DNA of 6,927 bases from Candidatus Limimorpha equi (lineage in GTDB: Bacteria > Bacteroidota > Bacteroidia > Bacteroidales > F082): NCBI GenBank assembly GCA_018065885.1, contig JAGHSL010000257.1:1-6927 (forward strand), given 5' to 3'. How positions within the stretch are numbered: the first letter of the stretch is position 1; each line of letters starts with the position of its first letter. The notes beneath the pieces are model-generated. The model ran no database searches and was not told the DNA's origin. It saw only the letters and a program-made list of their open reading frames with translations. Below are positions 1-5,638 of this stretch, piece after piece. The position numbers were made by a program, and so were the translations under genes.

Positions 1-1073
1 TGAAAATCAACGACAACCTGGAGGTGCAAAACGAATACAGCACGCAGCTTTTCGACGGGACGTCTCAAAACTGCAGTTTCCTGCTCGACACCGAAAACCA
101 CGTCATCATCTATTGGGAAGAGGAGAACGGACAAGGACACTGCACGCGCTTCGACACGGAATGTAACATGCTGGCAGATGTGCAGGCGGTCAAGCCTTTC
201 GACAGTTCCTGCGCACCGCTGCGGACACCGCTTGCGGTGTTCAGCGAATCGCCGCTACGCTACTCCATGCTGTACCGCAACCACCTGTCGAGCGGCGACA
301 CGCTCAGCATTGCCGTCCTTGATGCCGATTTCAACGTGCTGAAAGAGAAAAAATACGGGGAAATGATGGACAGAAGTTTTACGCCATTACGTTACCAGCT
401 GATGAAAAGTGTCGGAGGAAAACACTATTTCATGACCGTGCTGACATCGGAAGTTGGAAGGAACTACATCACTTTGCTTGAAATGGATGATGAATTGAAC
501 CTGACGGACAATTGCTATACGGTACATTCTTTCCCGTTGAAACCCAAGGAACTGCTTACACACAACTCTTTCGTGATGGCGGATGACGGCAGTTTCTACC
601 TTATCGGTGTAGACGGATCGAACTATGGAAATGAGTTTTTCTTTGTGGCCAAACTTGATGCCGACCTCAATCTGGAATGGTCGCGGTACTGCATGGACGG
701 TTACGAGGGGGAATTTTACATGGGCATGAACGCCTGCACGCTGTCGGGTGGCGGCATTGCCTTGTGTGGCGTGAATTTCAGCTTGCAGCTGTTTGCCGCC
801 GTCATTCCGGAAAATGGCTGGTCGACGCCCGAAACGGAGCAATACATCCGTCCATACCTCATCTATCCAAACCCGGTGAAAGACAGGCTTTCCATCCAAT
901 TCTCGCCAGATGTGAAGCCCGAAAGCATTGAGTTGTATGATGTTTCAGGCCGTTGCGTGGCAAATTCGCGCACGGCGGAAATGAATGTGGCAAACCTTCC
1001 TGTTGGGCAGTATGTGGCGAAAATCACCCTTGAAGGCGGAAAGGTCTATTCGGACAAGGTGGTGAAGGAATGA
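1..1073 (+). CDS. T9SS type A sorting domain-containing protein, 5'-partial
   Basis: This is the C-terminal part of a secreted or surface-anchored protein. The reading frame is open to the left edge (first whole codon at position 3), so the true start and signal peptide are outside the window. A GTG at 24 is in frame, but no signal peptide follows it, so it is unlikely to be the start. The last 69 residues (from codon 864) form a typical T9SS type A sorting domain: a YPNP motif, a strand ending in the pattern ELYDVSGR, then NLPVGQYVAKI and a short charged tail, KVVKE. By family knowledge this domain directs export through the outer membrane by the type IX system and is then cleaved. The upstream ~280 residues look rich in beta strands with repeated patterns such as KLDADLNLEW and VLDADFNVLKEKK, which suggests a propeller-like fold. 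I do not recognise a specific function. The gene is convergent with the minus-strand operon and probably unrelated to it. Confidence 0.9.
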   Translation, partial: KINDNLEVQNEYSTQLFDGTSQNCSFLLDTENHVIIYWEEENGQGHCTRFDTECNMLADVQAVKPFDSSCAPLRTPLAVFSESPLRYSMLYRNHLSSGDTLSIAVLDADFNVLKEKKYGEMMDRSFTPLRYQLMKSVGGKHYFMTVLTSEVGRNYITLLEMDDELNLTDNCYTVHSFPLKPKELLTHNSFVMADDGSFYLIGVDGSNYGNEFFFVAKLDADLNLEWSRYCMDGYEGEFYMGMNACTLSGGGIALCGVNFSLQLFAAVIPENGWSTPETEQYIRPYLIYPNPVKDRLSIQFSPDVKPESIELYDVSGRCVANSRTAEMNVANLPVGQYVAKITLEGGKVYSDKVVKE

Positions 1074-1074
1074 A

Positions 1075-1104
1075 TGTAGAGGCATAGTACGCTGCGTCTC
1101 TACA
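1075..1104. repeat. imperfect palindrome TGTAGAG...CTCTACA (copy 1)
   Basis: TGTAGAG at 1075-1081 pairs with CTCTACA at 1098-1104, and inner bases GCA/TGC add pairs across a small bulge. It starts one base after the stop of the T9SS gene. The outer arms and the GCGTCTCTAC core resemble the cleaner palindrome at 1174-1201, so the two look like diverged copies of one dispersed element. I infer this from the shared core only. Confidence 0.55.
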
Positions 1105-1148
1105 AGAGAAAACGGTCAGTTGCAAATTGCGGCTGGCCGTTTTCTCTT
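1104..1148. terminator. long hairpin, probable bidirectional terminator
   Basis: A 16-bp stem is formed by AAGAGAAAACGGTCAG (1104-1119) and CTGGCCGTTTTCTCTT (1133-1148), with a single G-T wobble and a 13-nt loop. The loop contains a small GCAA/TTGC inverted repeat. The arms are A-rich on one side and T-rich on the other, so either strand gives a GC core followed by a T-rich run within the stem. It sits about 30 bp after the stop of the T9SS gene and between convergent genes, as expected for a shared terminator. A classical uninterrupted T tract outside the stem is lacking. Confidence 0.6.
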
Positions 1149-1173
1149 ACGATTTACCACAATTTTTTGGCAT

Positions 1174-1201
1174 GTAGAGACGCACGGCCGTGCGTCTTTA
1201 C
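1174..1201. repeat. palindromic element, GTAGAGACGCACGG core (copy 2)
   Basis: Arms of 14 bp, GTAGAGACGCACGG (1174-1187) and CCGTGCGTCTTTAC (1188-1201), are complementary with one G-T wobble and no loop. Its outer sequence matches that of the imperfect palindrome at 1075-1104. Near-perfect palindromes with this GTAGAGACGC end resemble dispersed intergenic repeats that I recall from Bacteroidota genomes. That family assignment is from memory and was not checked. Confidence 0.6.
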
Positions 1202-1220
1202 GTTCCAAAAAATCCGTCCA

Positions 1221-1252
1221 AAAACACGTTTTGTGATGTGTTTGCAAAACGT
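1221..1252 (-). terminator. candidate terminator of the hydrogenase-associated operon
   Basis: Read on the minus strand, ACGTTTTG (1252-1245), an 11-nt loop and CAAAACGT (1233-1226) form an 8-bp stem followed by GTTTTTGG. It lies about 45 bp past the stop of the last operon gene. The stem is AT-rich and the T run is only five bases, so it would be a weak terminator. The long hairpin at 1104-1148 may act as backup. Confidence 0.4.
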
Positions 1253-1297
1253 TGTTTGATAGTTGGTTGCAATCTTGTTATAGGGAAGCATTTTAGA

Positions 1298-2677
1298 TTA
1301 CTTCTTCTTTACATAGTTGTTCATCTTTTCCTCGCCCCAGATGACTTCCATGATTTTCAGCGATTCATCGACATCCATGTTGCCACGGGCTTCAAGGTTG
1401 CGTTGAATGAAGACACAATCGGTGAGTTCGGCATGTTGGCAAACGATGTCGTGAGCCAAGGCGTCGCAAGTCGGCGCACCACAAATGCCGCAGTCGGTTT
1501 GTGGAAGCATAGCCCTTATTTCGCTGATTTTCTTCATTTTCTCCAAAGCCTTTGAAATATCTTCGTCCAAGACAAGCATGGAGCGAGGCTTGATAGGATC
1601 GACGTGAAGGTCGCGTGACAGGTAAACGCGTTCCTGTTCCATTTCGTGGTCTTTGGTCTGTTCGCCTTTTCGTTCGCGGTCGGCAATCTTGCGGCCTCTT
1701 TCGAAAACACGCTCGCACATGATGAAACGGTTGTCGCAGGTCAGTATGCCGCCTGGGCAGCTTTGGTCGCAGGCGCGAAGTTCAAGGAAATCGACATCTT
1801 CTATTTCATCGTTTTCCAGTTTTTCAAGAAATTCGGTTACGTTGCCGATTTCGTCGATGGCGTAGGAGTGCTGCACATTGGTGAGGCGCCGTTCACCGTT
1901 GGTGAGCGAGGTCAGCACGCTGTCGGCCGAAAGTTGGGAAATGGGCAGTTTCTGTTCCTTGAATTTCTTTCCTTGTTCCTTGATTTTCTTATAGACGCGG
2001 TTGTAGAGCGAATCCATGTTGATGACCCCGTCAACACTCGATTTCTCTTCGCCCACAGGAGCCTTTACGGCGGCGATTTTCGCTGCGCAAGGCGTGATGT
2101 AGAACAGACCAATCTGGTCGTCGTTCAATTCATATTCCTTCTTGATTTTCCGCCTGATGTACTTGGCCGTGATGTCGATTGGGGCTTTCAGTGGAATGAG
2201 GTTTTCGACAAGGCTTGGAAATTTGACTTGAATCAGTCGCACAATGGCAGGGCAGAATGTCGAGATGAGCGGCCTGATGTCGGGATGCTCGATGGCATAT
2301 TTGTTTTTTGCTGCGGTATAAATCGGTATGGACGACTCGGCTTCAATCACGTGGGTGAATCCGATTTCCTTCAAGATGCCGTAGATGCGCGAAACGGAAA
2401 TGTCGTTTGGAAATTGTCCCATGAAAATGGCGGGGACGATGGCAACGCGGCACGGGAAATTGAAGATGGAATCGAAGTCGTCTTGTTCAACGTAAATGGC
2501 GTGTGTCGGGCAGGCTTTGAAGCAGTTGCCGCAGTCGACGCATTTGTCGGGCAGGAAGACGGCTTTGCCCTCGCGGACGCGGATGGCCTCGGTAGGGCAC
2601 GATTTCATGCAATGCGAGCAGCCGATGCAGGCATCTTCATCGATTGATAAGGCGTGAAAGAAAGGGGTCTTTTCCAT
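1298..2677 (-). CDS. HydS-type sensory [FeFe]-hydrogenase homologue with ferredoxin and C-terminal Fe-S domains
   Basis: A 459-residue cytoplasmic iron-sulfur protein. The N-terminus carries two [4Fe-4S] ferredoxin motifs (Cys17, 20, 23, 27 and Cys46, 49, 52, 56). The [FeFe]-hydrogenase large-subunit domain follows, with the four H-cluster cysteines in place: Cys142 (STFCP, motif L1), Cys197 (TPCAAK, L2), and Cys303 and Cys307 (ELRACDQSCPGG, L3). Residues 390-425 hold a further four-cysteine domain (Cys396, 399, 404, 421) like the Fe-S domain of RnfB and corrinoid Fe-S proteins. Compared with catalytic enzymes, the proton-transfer cysteine before the L1 ligand is Phe141, and the methionines of L2 and L3 are Thr195 and Arg301. 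Such changes mark the putative sensory groups C and D. I see no PAS domain. The frame is open upstream to 2743, but those codons run into a palindromic repeat, so the ATG at 2677 is chosen. It is last in the operon, after an RsbW-like ATPase. An H2 or redox sensing role is inferred. Confidence 0.9.
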   Translation of the reverse strand: MEKTPFFHALSIDEDACIGCSHCMKSCPTEAIRVREGKAVFLPDKCVDCGNCFKACPTHAIYVEQDDFDSIFNFPCRVAIVPAIFMGQFPNDISVSRIYGILKEIGFTHVIEAESSIPIYTAAKNKYAIEHPDIRPLISTFCPAIVRLIQVKFPSLVENLIPLKAPIDITAKYIRRKIKKEYELNDDQIGLFYITPCAAKIAAVKAPVGEEKSSVDGVINMDSLYNRVYKKIKEQGKKFKEQKLPISQLSADSVLTSLTNGERRLTNVQHSYAIDEIGNVTEFLEKLENDEIEDVDFLELRACDQSCPGGILTCDNRFIMCERVFERGRKIADRERKGEQTKDHEMEQERVYLSRDLHVDPIKPRSMLVLDEDISKALEKMKKISEIRAMLPQTDCGICGAPTCDALAHDIVCQHAELTDCVFIQRNLEARGNMDVDESLKIMEVIWGEEKMNNYVKKK

Positions 2678-2718
2678 AGTGATTTGTTGTTTGCTTGGGT
2701 TGATTTGCGTACTCTTTA

Positions 2719-2741
2719 GACGGCCTTGTTTTGAGGCCGTC
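2719..2741. repeat. hairpin with GACGGCCT/AGGCCGTC arms
   Basis: Perfect 8-bp arms (2719-2726 and 2734-2741) enclose a 7-nt loop. It directly abuts the palindrome at 2742-2761, giving two hairpins back to back. No T tract follows on the minus strand, so it is unlikely to be a plain terminator. It may be part of one composite dispersed repeat with its neighbour. Confidence 0.6.
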
Positions 2742-2761
2742 ATTCCCGCGTAGGCGGGAAT
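2742..2761. repeat. dRS3-like palindrome ATTCCC-N8-GGGAAT
   Basis: Perfect 8-bp arms ATTCCCGC (2742-2749) and GCGGGAAT (2754-2761) flank the loop GTAG. The layout ATTCCC, eight bases, GGGAAT is the same as the dRS3 elements known from Neisseria, and similar repeats occur in other bacteria. Whether this copy is homologous to those or only similar in form cannot be told from one copy. Confidence 0.7.
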
Positions 2762-2800
2762 CTTATTGTTGTAGCAGTATTATTGACTCTTGAACTTGGT

Positions 2801-2830
2801 TTGTCCAATCAGTCTAAAAGTCCAATCGTC
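2801..2830. repeat. degenerate GTCCAAT/GTCTAA repeat units
   Basis: The units TTGTCCAATC, AGTCTAAAAG and GTCCAATCGTC follow one another just beyond the 3' end of the RsbW-like gene. The 11-mer GTCCAATCGTC (2820-2830) recurs exactly at 6513-6523, overlapping the stop codon of the first DRTGG gene. Both copies therefore sit at gene 3' ends in the same operon. Confidence 0.5.
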
Positions 2831-2836
2831 GAAATG

Positions 2837-3250
2837 TCAAACAAAGTTGACTTCCATTTCAACGGTCGTTCCGACACCGACGGTGGAACTTACGTTGAGT
2901 TTGTCGACGTTTTTCTTTATGTTGGGCAAACCCATGCCGGCTCCGAATCCCATGTCGCGGACTTCGGGCGAGGCCGTTGAGTTGCCTTCCTGCATGGCCC
3001 AGTCGATGTCGGGGATGCCAGGGCCTGTGTCGACGATTTTCACCGTGATTTTGTCTGGTTCAATGTCGGCGTAGATGGTGCCGCCGTAGGCATGTGCTAT
3101 GGCGTTCACCTCGGCTTCGTAAAGCGCTACCACAACCCGCTTGATGATGCTCGGGTTGATGTTGAGCTGCTTCAGCGTCTTCTTGATGGCGCTTGAGGCT
3201 GCTCCGGCATTCACAAAGTCCGCTTCGTAAACTTGGTATTCGAAATGCAT
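2837..3250 (-). CDS. RsbW-like anti-sigma-type ATP-binding protein (GHKL fold)
   Basis: A 137-residue stand-alone ATPase or serine kinase domain of the anti-sigma regulatory type. The N-box is YEAEVNAIAHA (residues 44-54) with Glu45 and Asn49, the G1 box is DTGPGIP (74-80), and the glycine-rich lid GFGAGMGLPNIKK spans 101-113, with a final GVGTTVEMEV strand. This length is usual for RsbW/SpoIIAB relatives, which bind ATP and either phosphorylate or sequester partners. No sigma factor or STAS antagonist gene is in the window, so the partner is unknown and may be the neighbouring DRTGG protein or the hydrogenase homologue. It starts 23 bp after the stop of the second DRTGG gene, so the two are probably co-transcribed. 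The ATG at 3250 fits the family start. Confidence 0.9.
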   Translation of the reverse strand: MHFEYQVYEADFVNAGAASSAIKKTLKQLNINPSIIKRVVVALYEAEVNAIAHAYGGTIYADIEPDKITVKIVDTGPGIPDIDWAMQEGNSTASPEVRDMGFGAGMGLPNIKKNVDKLNVSSTVGVGTTVEMEVNFV

Positions 3251-3273
3251 GATGTTTTGTTTTTAGTTGATAC

Positions 3274-3618
3274 TTAGTAAATTGGATTCAGGCCGGCAGC
3301 GAATAATATGCCGCATGCCTTAAACATGGAATAATCACATTCCATAAGGACCATGCCTTCGTCTTCCGCTTCCTCAATCATTTCCTCCGTTGCTTTTTTC
3401 TTGCGCACGAGCACGATGACATCCAAGTTGCCCATTTCGCAAGTGCGTATGGTCTGCATGTTGCAGAGGCCAGTCAGAAGGATAGGACTGTGGTCGCCGA
3501 TGGTGAGCACTTCGCTCATCAAATCGGATGCGAAGACGATGTCGTTTTCTTCGTCCAAACGGTCTGCGCCGCAAAGCACCTTGGCTTCCAAGAGTTCTGA
3601 AATTTGCTTGATAGTCAT
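3274..3618 (-). CDS. DRTGG-domain protein 2
   Basis: A 114-residue single-domain protein resembling the DRTGG domain found at the N-terminus of HPr kinase-like proteins and in some phosphotransacetylases and CBS proteins. It aligns by eye with the protein at 6523-6855: both start with a helix ending in LEAKVL or LGLKVL, then GAD or GAN, a LDEE/LDRE turn and ASDLMSEV or ISDLLSDV, and both end in a glycine-containing helix. No kinase domain or catalytic motif is present, so it is probably a ligand-binding or protein-docking partner. Genes of this type recur beside HydS-like and GHKL genes in anaerobes. The exact biochemical role is not known to me. Confidence 0.8.
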   Translation of the reverse strand: MTIKQISELLEAKVLCGADRLDEENDIVFASDLMSEVLTIGDHSPILLTGLCNMQTIRTCEMGNLDVIVLVRKKKATEEMIEEAEDEGMVLMECDYSMFKACGILFAAGLNPIY

Positions 3619-3835
3619 TTGGTTTACAAATGTTTAAGGAATTACATGATTTCTATTGCAAAATGATGCTTTTGGCTTTTGGCCTTTAGCTTTTGGCTCA
3701 CTTGGCATTATGAAAGAAGTTGCTTCTCGTTTAATGATTTGTTTAGCCAGAAGCCAGTTGCCAATAGCAAACAGCTAATAATCAAATCTTTTTCTGCATG
3801 TCAATTCATGTATTTCCATGTTCAAAATTAAAATA
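3619..3835. other. 217-bp intra-operon gap with an imperfect inverted repeat
   Basis: This is the longest gap inside the operon. It contains the GCTTTTGGC repeat array and its inverted counterpart (3669-3776). At 3823-3830 the minus strand reads TAATTTTG, a match to the Bacteroidetes -7 box, but I see no -33 element and the leader to the next start would be about 200 nt. A secondary promoter for the last three genes is possible but weakly supported. Confidence 0.4.
3669..3776. repeat. GCTTTTGGC direct repeats and inverted AGCCAGAAGC partner
   Basis: GCTTTTGGC-type units occur at 3669-3677, near 3675-3683 and at 3689-3697. An inverted block, AGCCAGAAGCCAGTTGCC, lies at 3745-3762 and continues as AATAGC. 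GCTTTTGGCT (3689-3698) pairs with AGCCAGAAGC (3745-3754) with one wobble, allowing a large stem-loop between the ATPase gene and the second DRTGG gene. Confidence 0.5.
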
Positions 3836-4384
3836 TTAGTCGTTAAAATTGATTTCCTTTAGGTTTTCCTGAATCATTTCCTTCAGGTACTGCATGATGT
3901 GGACATCGTTCATCGGCATTCCGTCCAAGGCTTCCTTGATTTCGTCGGTGTCGAAAACAAATTCACCGTCATCGGTGGTATGGGTGTAGATGAAATGAAT
4001 GTCTTCGTGTGCCGAGAAAAGCATGACGAGAGAACCTGCCAAGTCGCCCATGGGCGGTCGGTCGAGGTGGTCGTGTTGGAACCAGAAATTGAGTGTGGTG
4101 CCCACGCCGACGGTGCTTTCAATCTTCATGCCGCCGCCTGCGTTTTCGGTGTTCATTTTAATAAGGGGTAGCCCGAGGCCGACTTTGCGCGTCTTTCGTG
4201 TGGTGGTCCAGGGGTCGGTGACCTTGGTGAGAAACTCAGGACTCATGCCTTTGCCGTTGTCCTTGATGGTGAAGGCATAGATGTTGTCCTTGAGGCTGTC
4301 GCGCACGGTGAGTTCCACAAGGGTCGAGTTGGCCGCCGTGGAGTTTTCCATCAGGTCATATACATGGAGTGATAGTTCTTTCAT
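3836..4384 (-). CDS. histidine-kinase-type ATP-binding protein (HATPase_c)
   Basis: A 182-residue cytoplasmic protein. Residues 1-100 are a GHKL ATPase domain: N-box with MENSTAAN (12-19, Asn14), G1 box DNGKGM (42-47), a TTTRKTRK segment, the glycine lid GLGLPLIK (69-76) and a closing GVGTTLNFWF strand. There is no dimerisation helix with a phosphorylatable histidine and no sensor region, so it is not a complete sensor kinase. Residues 101-182 form an extra acidic C-terminal domain I do not recognise, perhaps used to contact a partner. It differs from the RsbW-like ATPase at 2837-3250 in its boxes and size, so the operon has two distinct ATPases. Its ATG overlaps the stop of the DUF1016 gene by four bases (ATGA), which suggests translational coupling to that upstream gene. 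Confidence 0.88.
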   Translation of the reverse strand: MKELSLHVYDLMENSTAANSTLVELTVRDSLKDNIYAFTIKDNGKGMSPEFLTKVTDPWTTTRKTRKVGLGLPLIKMNTENAGGGMKIESTVGVGTTLNFWFQHDHLDRPPMGDLAGSLVMLFSAHEDIHFIYTHTTDDGEFVFDTDEIKEALDGMPMNDVHIMQYLKEMIQENLKEINFND

Positions 4385-4386
4385 TT
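4376..4386. repeat. 11-bp direct repeat, downstream edge of the DUF1016 gene
   Basis: TTCTTTCATTT here is identical to 5626-5636. On the minus strand it reads AAATGAAAGAA and covers the first codons of the ATPase gene, while the other copy covers the first codons of the DUF1016 gene. It may be a junction of an insertion or a coincidence of two genes beginning Met-Lys-Glu. Confidence 0.45.
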
Positions 4387-5634
4387 TTCTTCTTTTGATG
4401 AAGTGATTTTTTTATCTGTTTGTAATTCGGATAGTTCACGTTCAATATCTTCTATTGTTGGAAGTGTGCTTTTTAGTTCTTCTGGTATGGCCTTGCTCAT
4501 TTGATAGTCGCTAATGCCAATAGGTTGATTGTATCCTTTTAGTACATAATCAGCCATGATTTCGCTTTTGCCTTGGCACAACACGATGCCGATGGTGTCA
4601 TTATCACCTTTTCCTTTTAGTTTGTCGTTTACAACATTCATATAGAAATTCAGTTGGGCGGCATCGCCTGGCTTGAATTTACGAGCTTTCAGTTCGATGA
4701 CAACGTATGCGTGTAGCTTGATGTTGTAAAGAATTAAATCGGCAAAGAAATCTTCGCCTCCAATTTCAAAGTGCTTTTGCCTTGCGACAAAGGAAAAGCC
4801 ATTTCCCATCTCCAAAAGATAATTTGTGACATGAGTAACCAATTGATTTTCAATATCTCTTTCGTCCATGGCTTTTTGCGATTCCGTTATGTCGAAAATA
4901 TATGGATCCTTGAGCAGATAATTGGCCAAATCACTCTGAGGCTTTGGTAAAGTGCGCTGAAAGTTGGTGTGTTTTTTAGCAAGAATCTGTCTTTGAAACA
5001 AACCTGATTTTATTTGTAAATCAAGGATGTTGCTGCTCCAGCCGAAATTTGGGCATCCTAACATGTACCAGAATCTGATTCCTAATGATAATTTGCTGTC
5101 CATCAGCACTTGATGACTTGCCCAGTTGGTGCGTGCAATAGGAGATTTGAGGAATATTTCTTCTATTTGCGCAGGAACCTCCTGCGTAATTGATGTTGAG
5201 GTTCCAATTTGCGCAGGAACTTCCTGCGCAAATTCAATTTCTTCAATTTCTTTGGCTGTTTGCAGGATGGCTTTCGTGTCGGGAATCGACATTTCTGCTT
5301 CTCTGGCGCTTAATAGTTGTATGATATTGAGCGGATAAAGCTTTGCAAATTGGCACATGTAGGTCAGATTGCGAGTAGAATAACCTTTCTTGTTTGGATT
5401 GGATTTTCTGATGGCATCGGACAGTTTGCTAATTACTTTGGCGCCCCAACCAGACTTTTTCTGTATTTCCAAAATGTAAAGTCCCATTTTCCAATAATGC
5501 AACAGCAATTGGGCATTTGCCGCCGCCATGACTTTGACTTGTGCGGTGGCAATTTCATAATTCAGAAGTTCAATGGCTTTGGTGAAAGTCTCTGAATTTG
5601 TGATGTCTTTATATGGGGGATGTGCTTCTTTCAT
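4381..5634 (-). CDS. DUF1016 family PD-(D/E)XK nuclease domain-containing protein
   Basis: A 417-residue protein of the DUF1016/YhcG family. Residues ~14-105 match the N-terminal winged-helix-like domain (VKVMAAANAQLLLHYWKMG, then SKLSDAIRK and YSTRNLTYMCQFAKLYP). Residues ~255-380 are the nuclease-like domain, with Asp299 in FFADLILYN, Glu314 and Lys316 in IELKARKF, and Gln327 in the AQLNFY helix, so the usual catalytic residues are present. The linker at 134-157 contains a duplicated QEVPAQI made by palindromic DNA. The ATG at 5634 is chosen because the frame further upstream only runs antiparallel-free through the PHP gene's 3' end in another frame. It begins four bases after the PHP stop and ends overlapping the ATPase start. 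It is visibly more AT-rich than its neighbours and is not a usual member of this gene set, so acquisition is likely. The family is linked to DNA metabolism and restriction or defence loci, but its target here is unknown. Confidence 0.9.
   Translation of the reverse strand: MKEAHPPYKDITNSETFTKAIELLNYEIATAQVKVMAAANAQLLLHYWKMGLYILEIQKKSGWGAKVISKLSDAIRKSNPNKKGYSTRNLTYMCQFAKLYPLNIIQLLSAREAEMSIPDTKAILQTAKEIEEIEFAQEVPAQIGTSTSITQEVPAQIEEIFLKSPIARTNWASHQVLMDSKLSLGIRFWYMLGCPNFGWSSNILDLQIKSGLFQRQILAKKHTNFQRTLPKPQSDLANYLLKDPYIFDITESQKAMDERDIENQLVTHVTNYLLEMGNGFSFVARQKHFEIGGEDFFADLILYNIKLHAYVVIELKARKFKPGDAAQLNFYMNVVNDKLKGKGDNDTIGIVLCQGKSEIMADYVLKGYNQPIGISDYQMSKAIPEELKSTLPTIEDIERELSELQTDKKITSSKEEK
5165..5190. 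repeat. imperfect in-frame palindrome, copy A
   Basis: TTTGCGCAGGAAC (5166-5178) followed by CTCCTGCGTAA is a diverged copy of the perfect palindrome 42 bp away at 5206-5234. The 42-bp offset equals 14 codons, so both copies encode QEVPAQI in the linker of the DUF1016 protein. GGAACCTC (5174-5181) is also complementary to GAGGTTCC (5198-5205), giving an alternative hairpin. Confidence 0.75.
5206..5234. repeat. perfect in-frame palindrome, copy B
   Basis: Arms AATTTGCGCAGGAA (5206-5219) and TTCCTGCGCAAATT (5221-5234) are perfectly complementary over 14 bp around a single central C. This is much stronger dyad symmetry than expected in coding sequence. It encodes residues 134-143 of the DUF1016 protein, within its variable linker, so an insertion would be tolerated there. 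Confidence 0.85.
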
Positions 5635-5636
5635 TT
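5626..5636. repeat. 11-bp direct repeat, upstream edge of the DUF1016 gene
   Basis: TTCTTTCATTT is identical to 4376-4386. Removing the sequence between the copies would place the ATPase start codon four bases after the PHP stop codon, a normal operon spacing. Confidence 0.45.
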
Positions 5637-5638
5637 CT

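Larger units (their letters stand above)
2678..2836. other. 159-bp intra-operon gap filled with repeats
   Basis: This gap separates the RsbW-like gene from the hydrogenase homologue. It holds a hairpin and a dRS3-like palindrome (2719-2761) and, next to the upstream stop codon, AGTC-type repeat units (2801-2830). I found no match to the TAnnTTTG promoter box on the minus strand. Read-through from the upstream genes is the simplest expectation, with the hairpins as possible attenuators or mRNA stability elements. Confidence 0.5.

Noticed and set aside
24..26. GTG at 24 as the start of the T9SS cargo protein
   Set aside because: The frame is open to the left edge and no signal peptide follows the GTG, although a T9SS cargo needs one.
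1646..2647. Long plus-strand open frame opposite the hydrogenase homologue
   Set aside because: Its protein has no recognisable domain and low-complexity Asp/Phe/Gly-rich composition. It is the antisense shadow of a gene with clear cysteine motifs.
2678..2743. Upstream extension of the hydrogenase homologue to an ATG at 2743
   Set aside because: The extra codons run through the hairpin region and the next ATG, at 2677, begins the conserved ferredoxin domain at the usual distance.
4381..5634. Restriction-modification or other defence island
   Set aside because: Only the DUF1016 gene is defence-like. No methyltransferase, specificity subunit, helicase or toxin-antitoxin partner is present.
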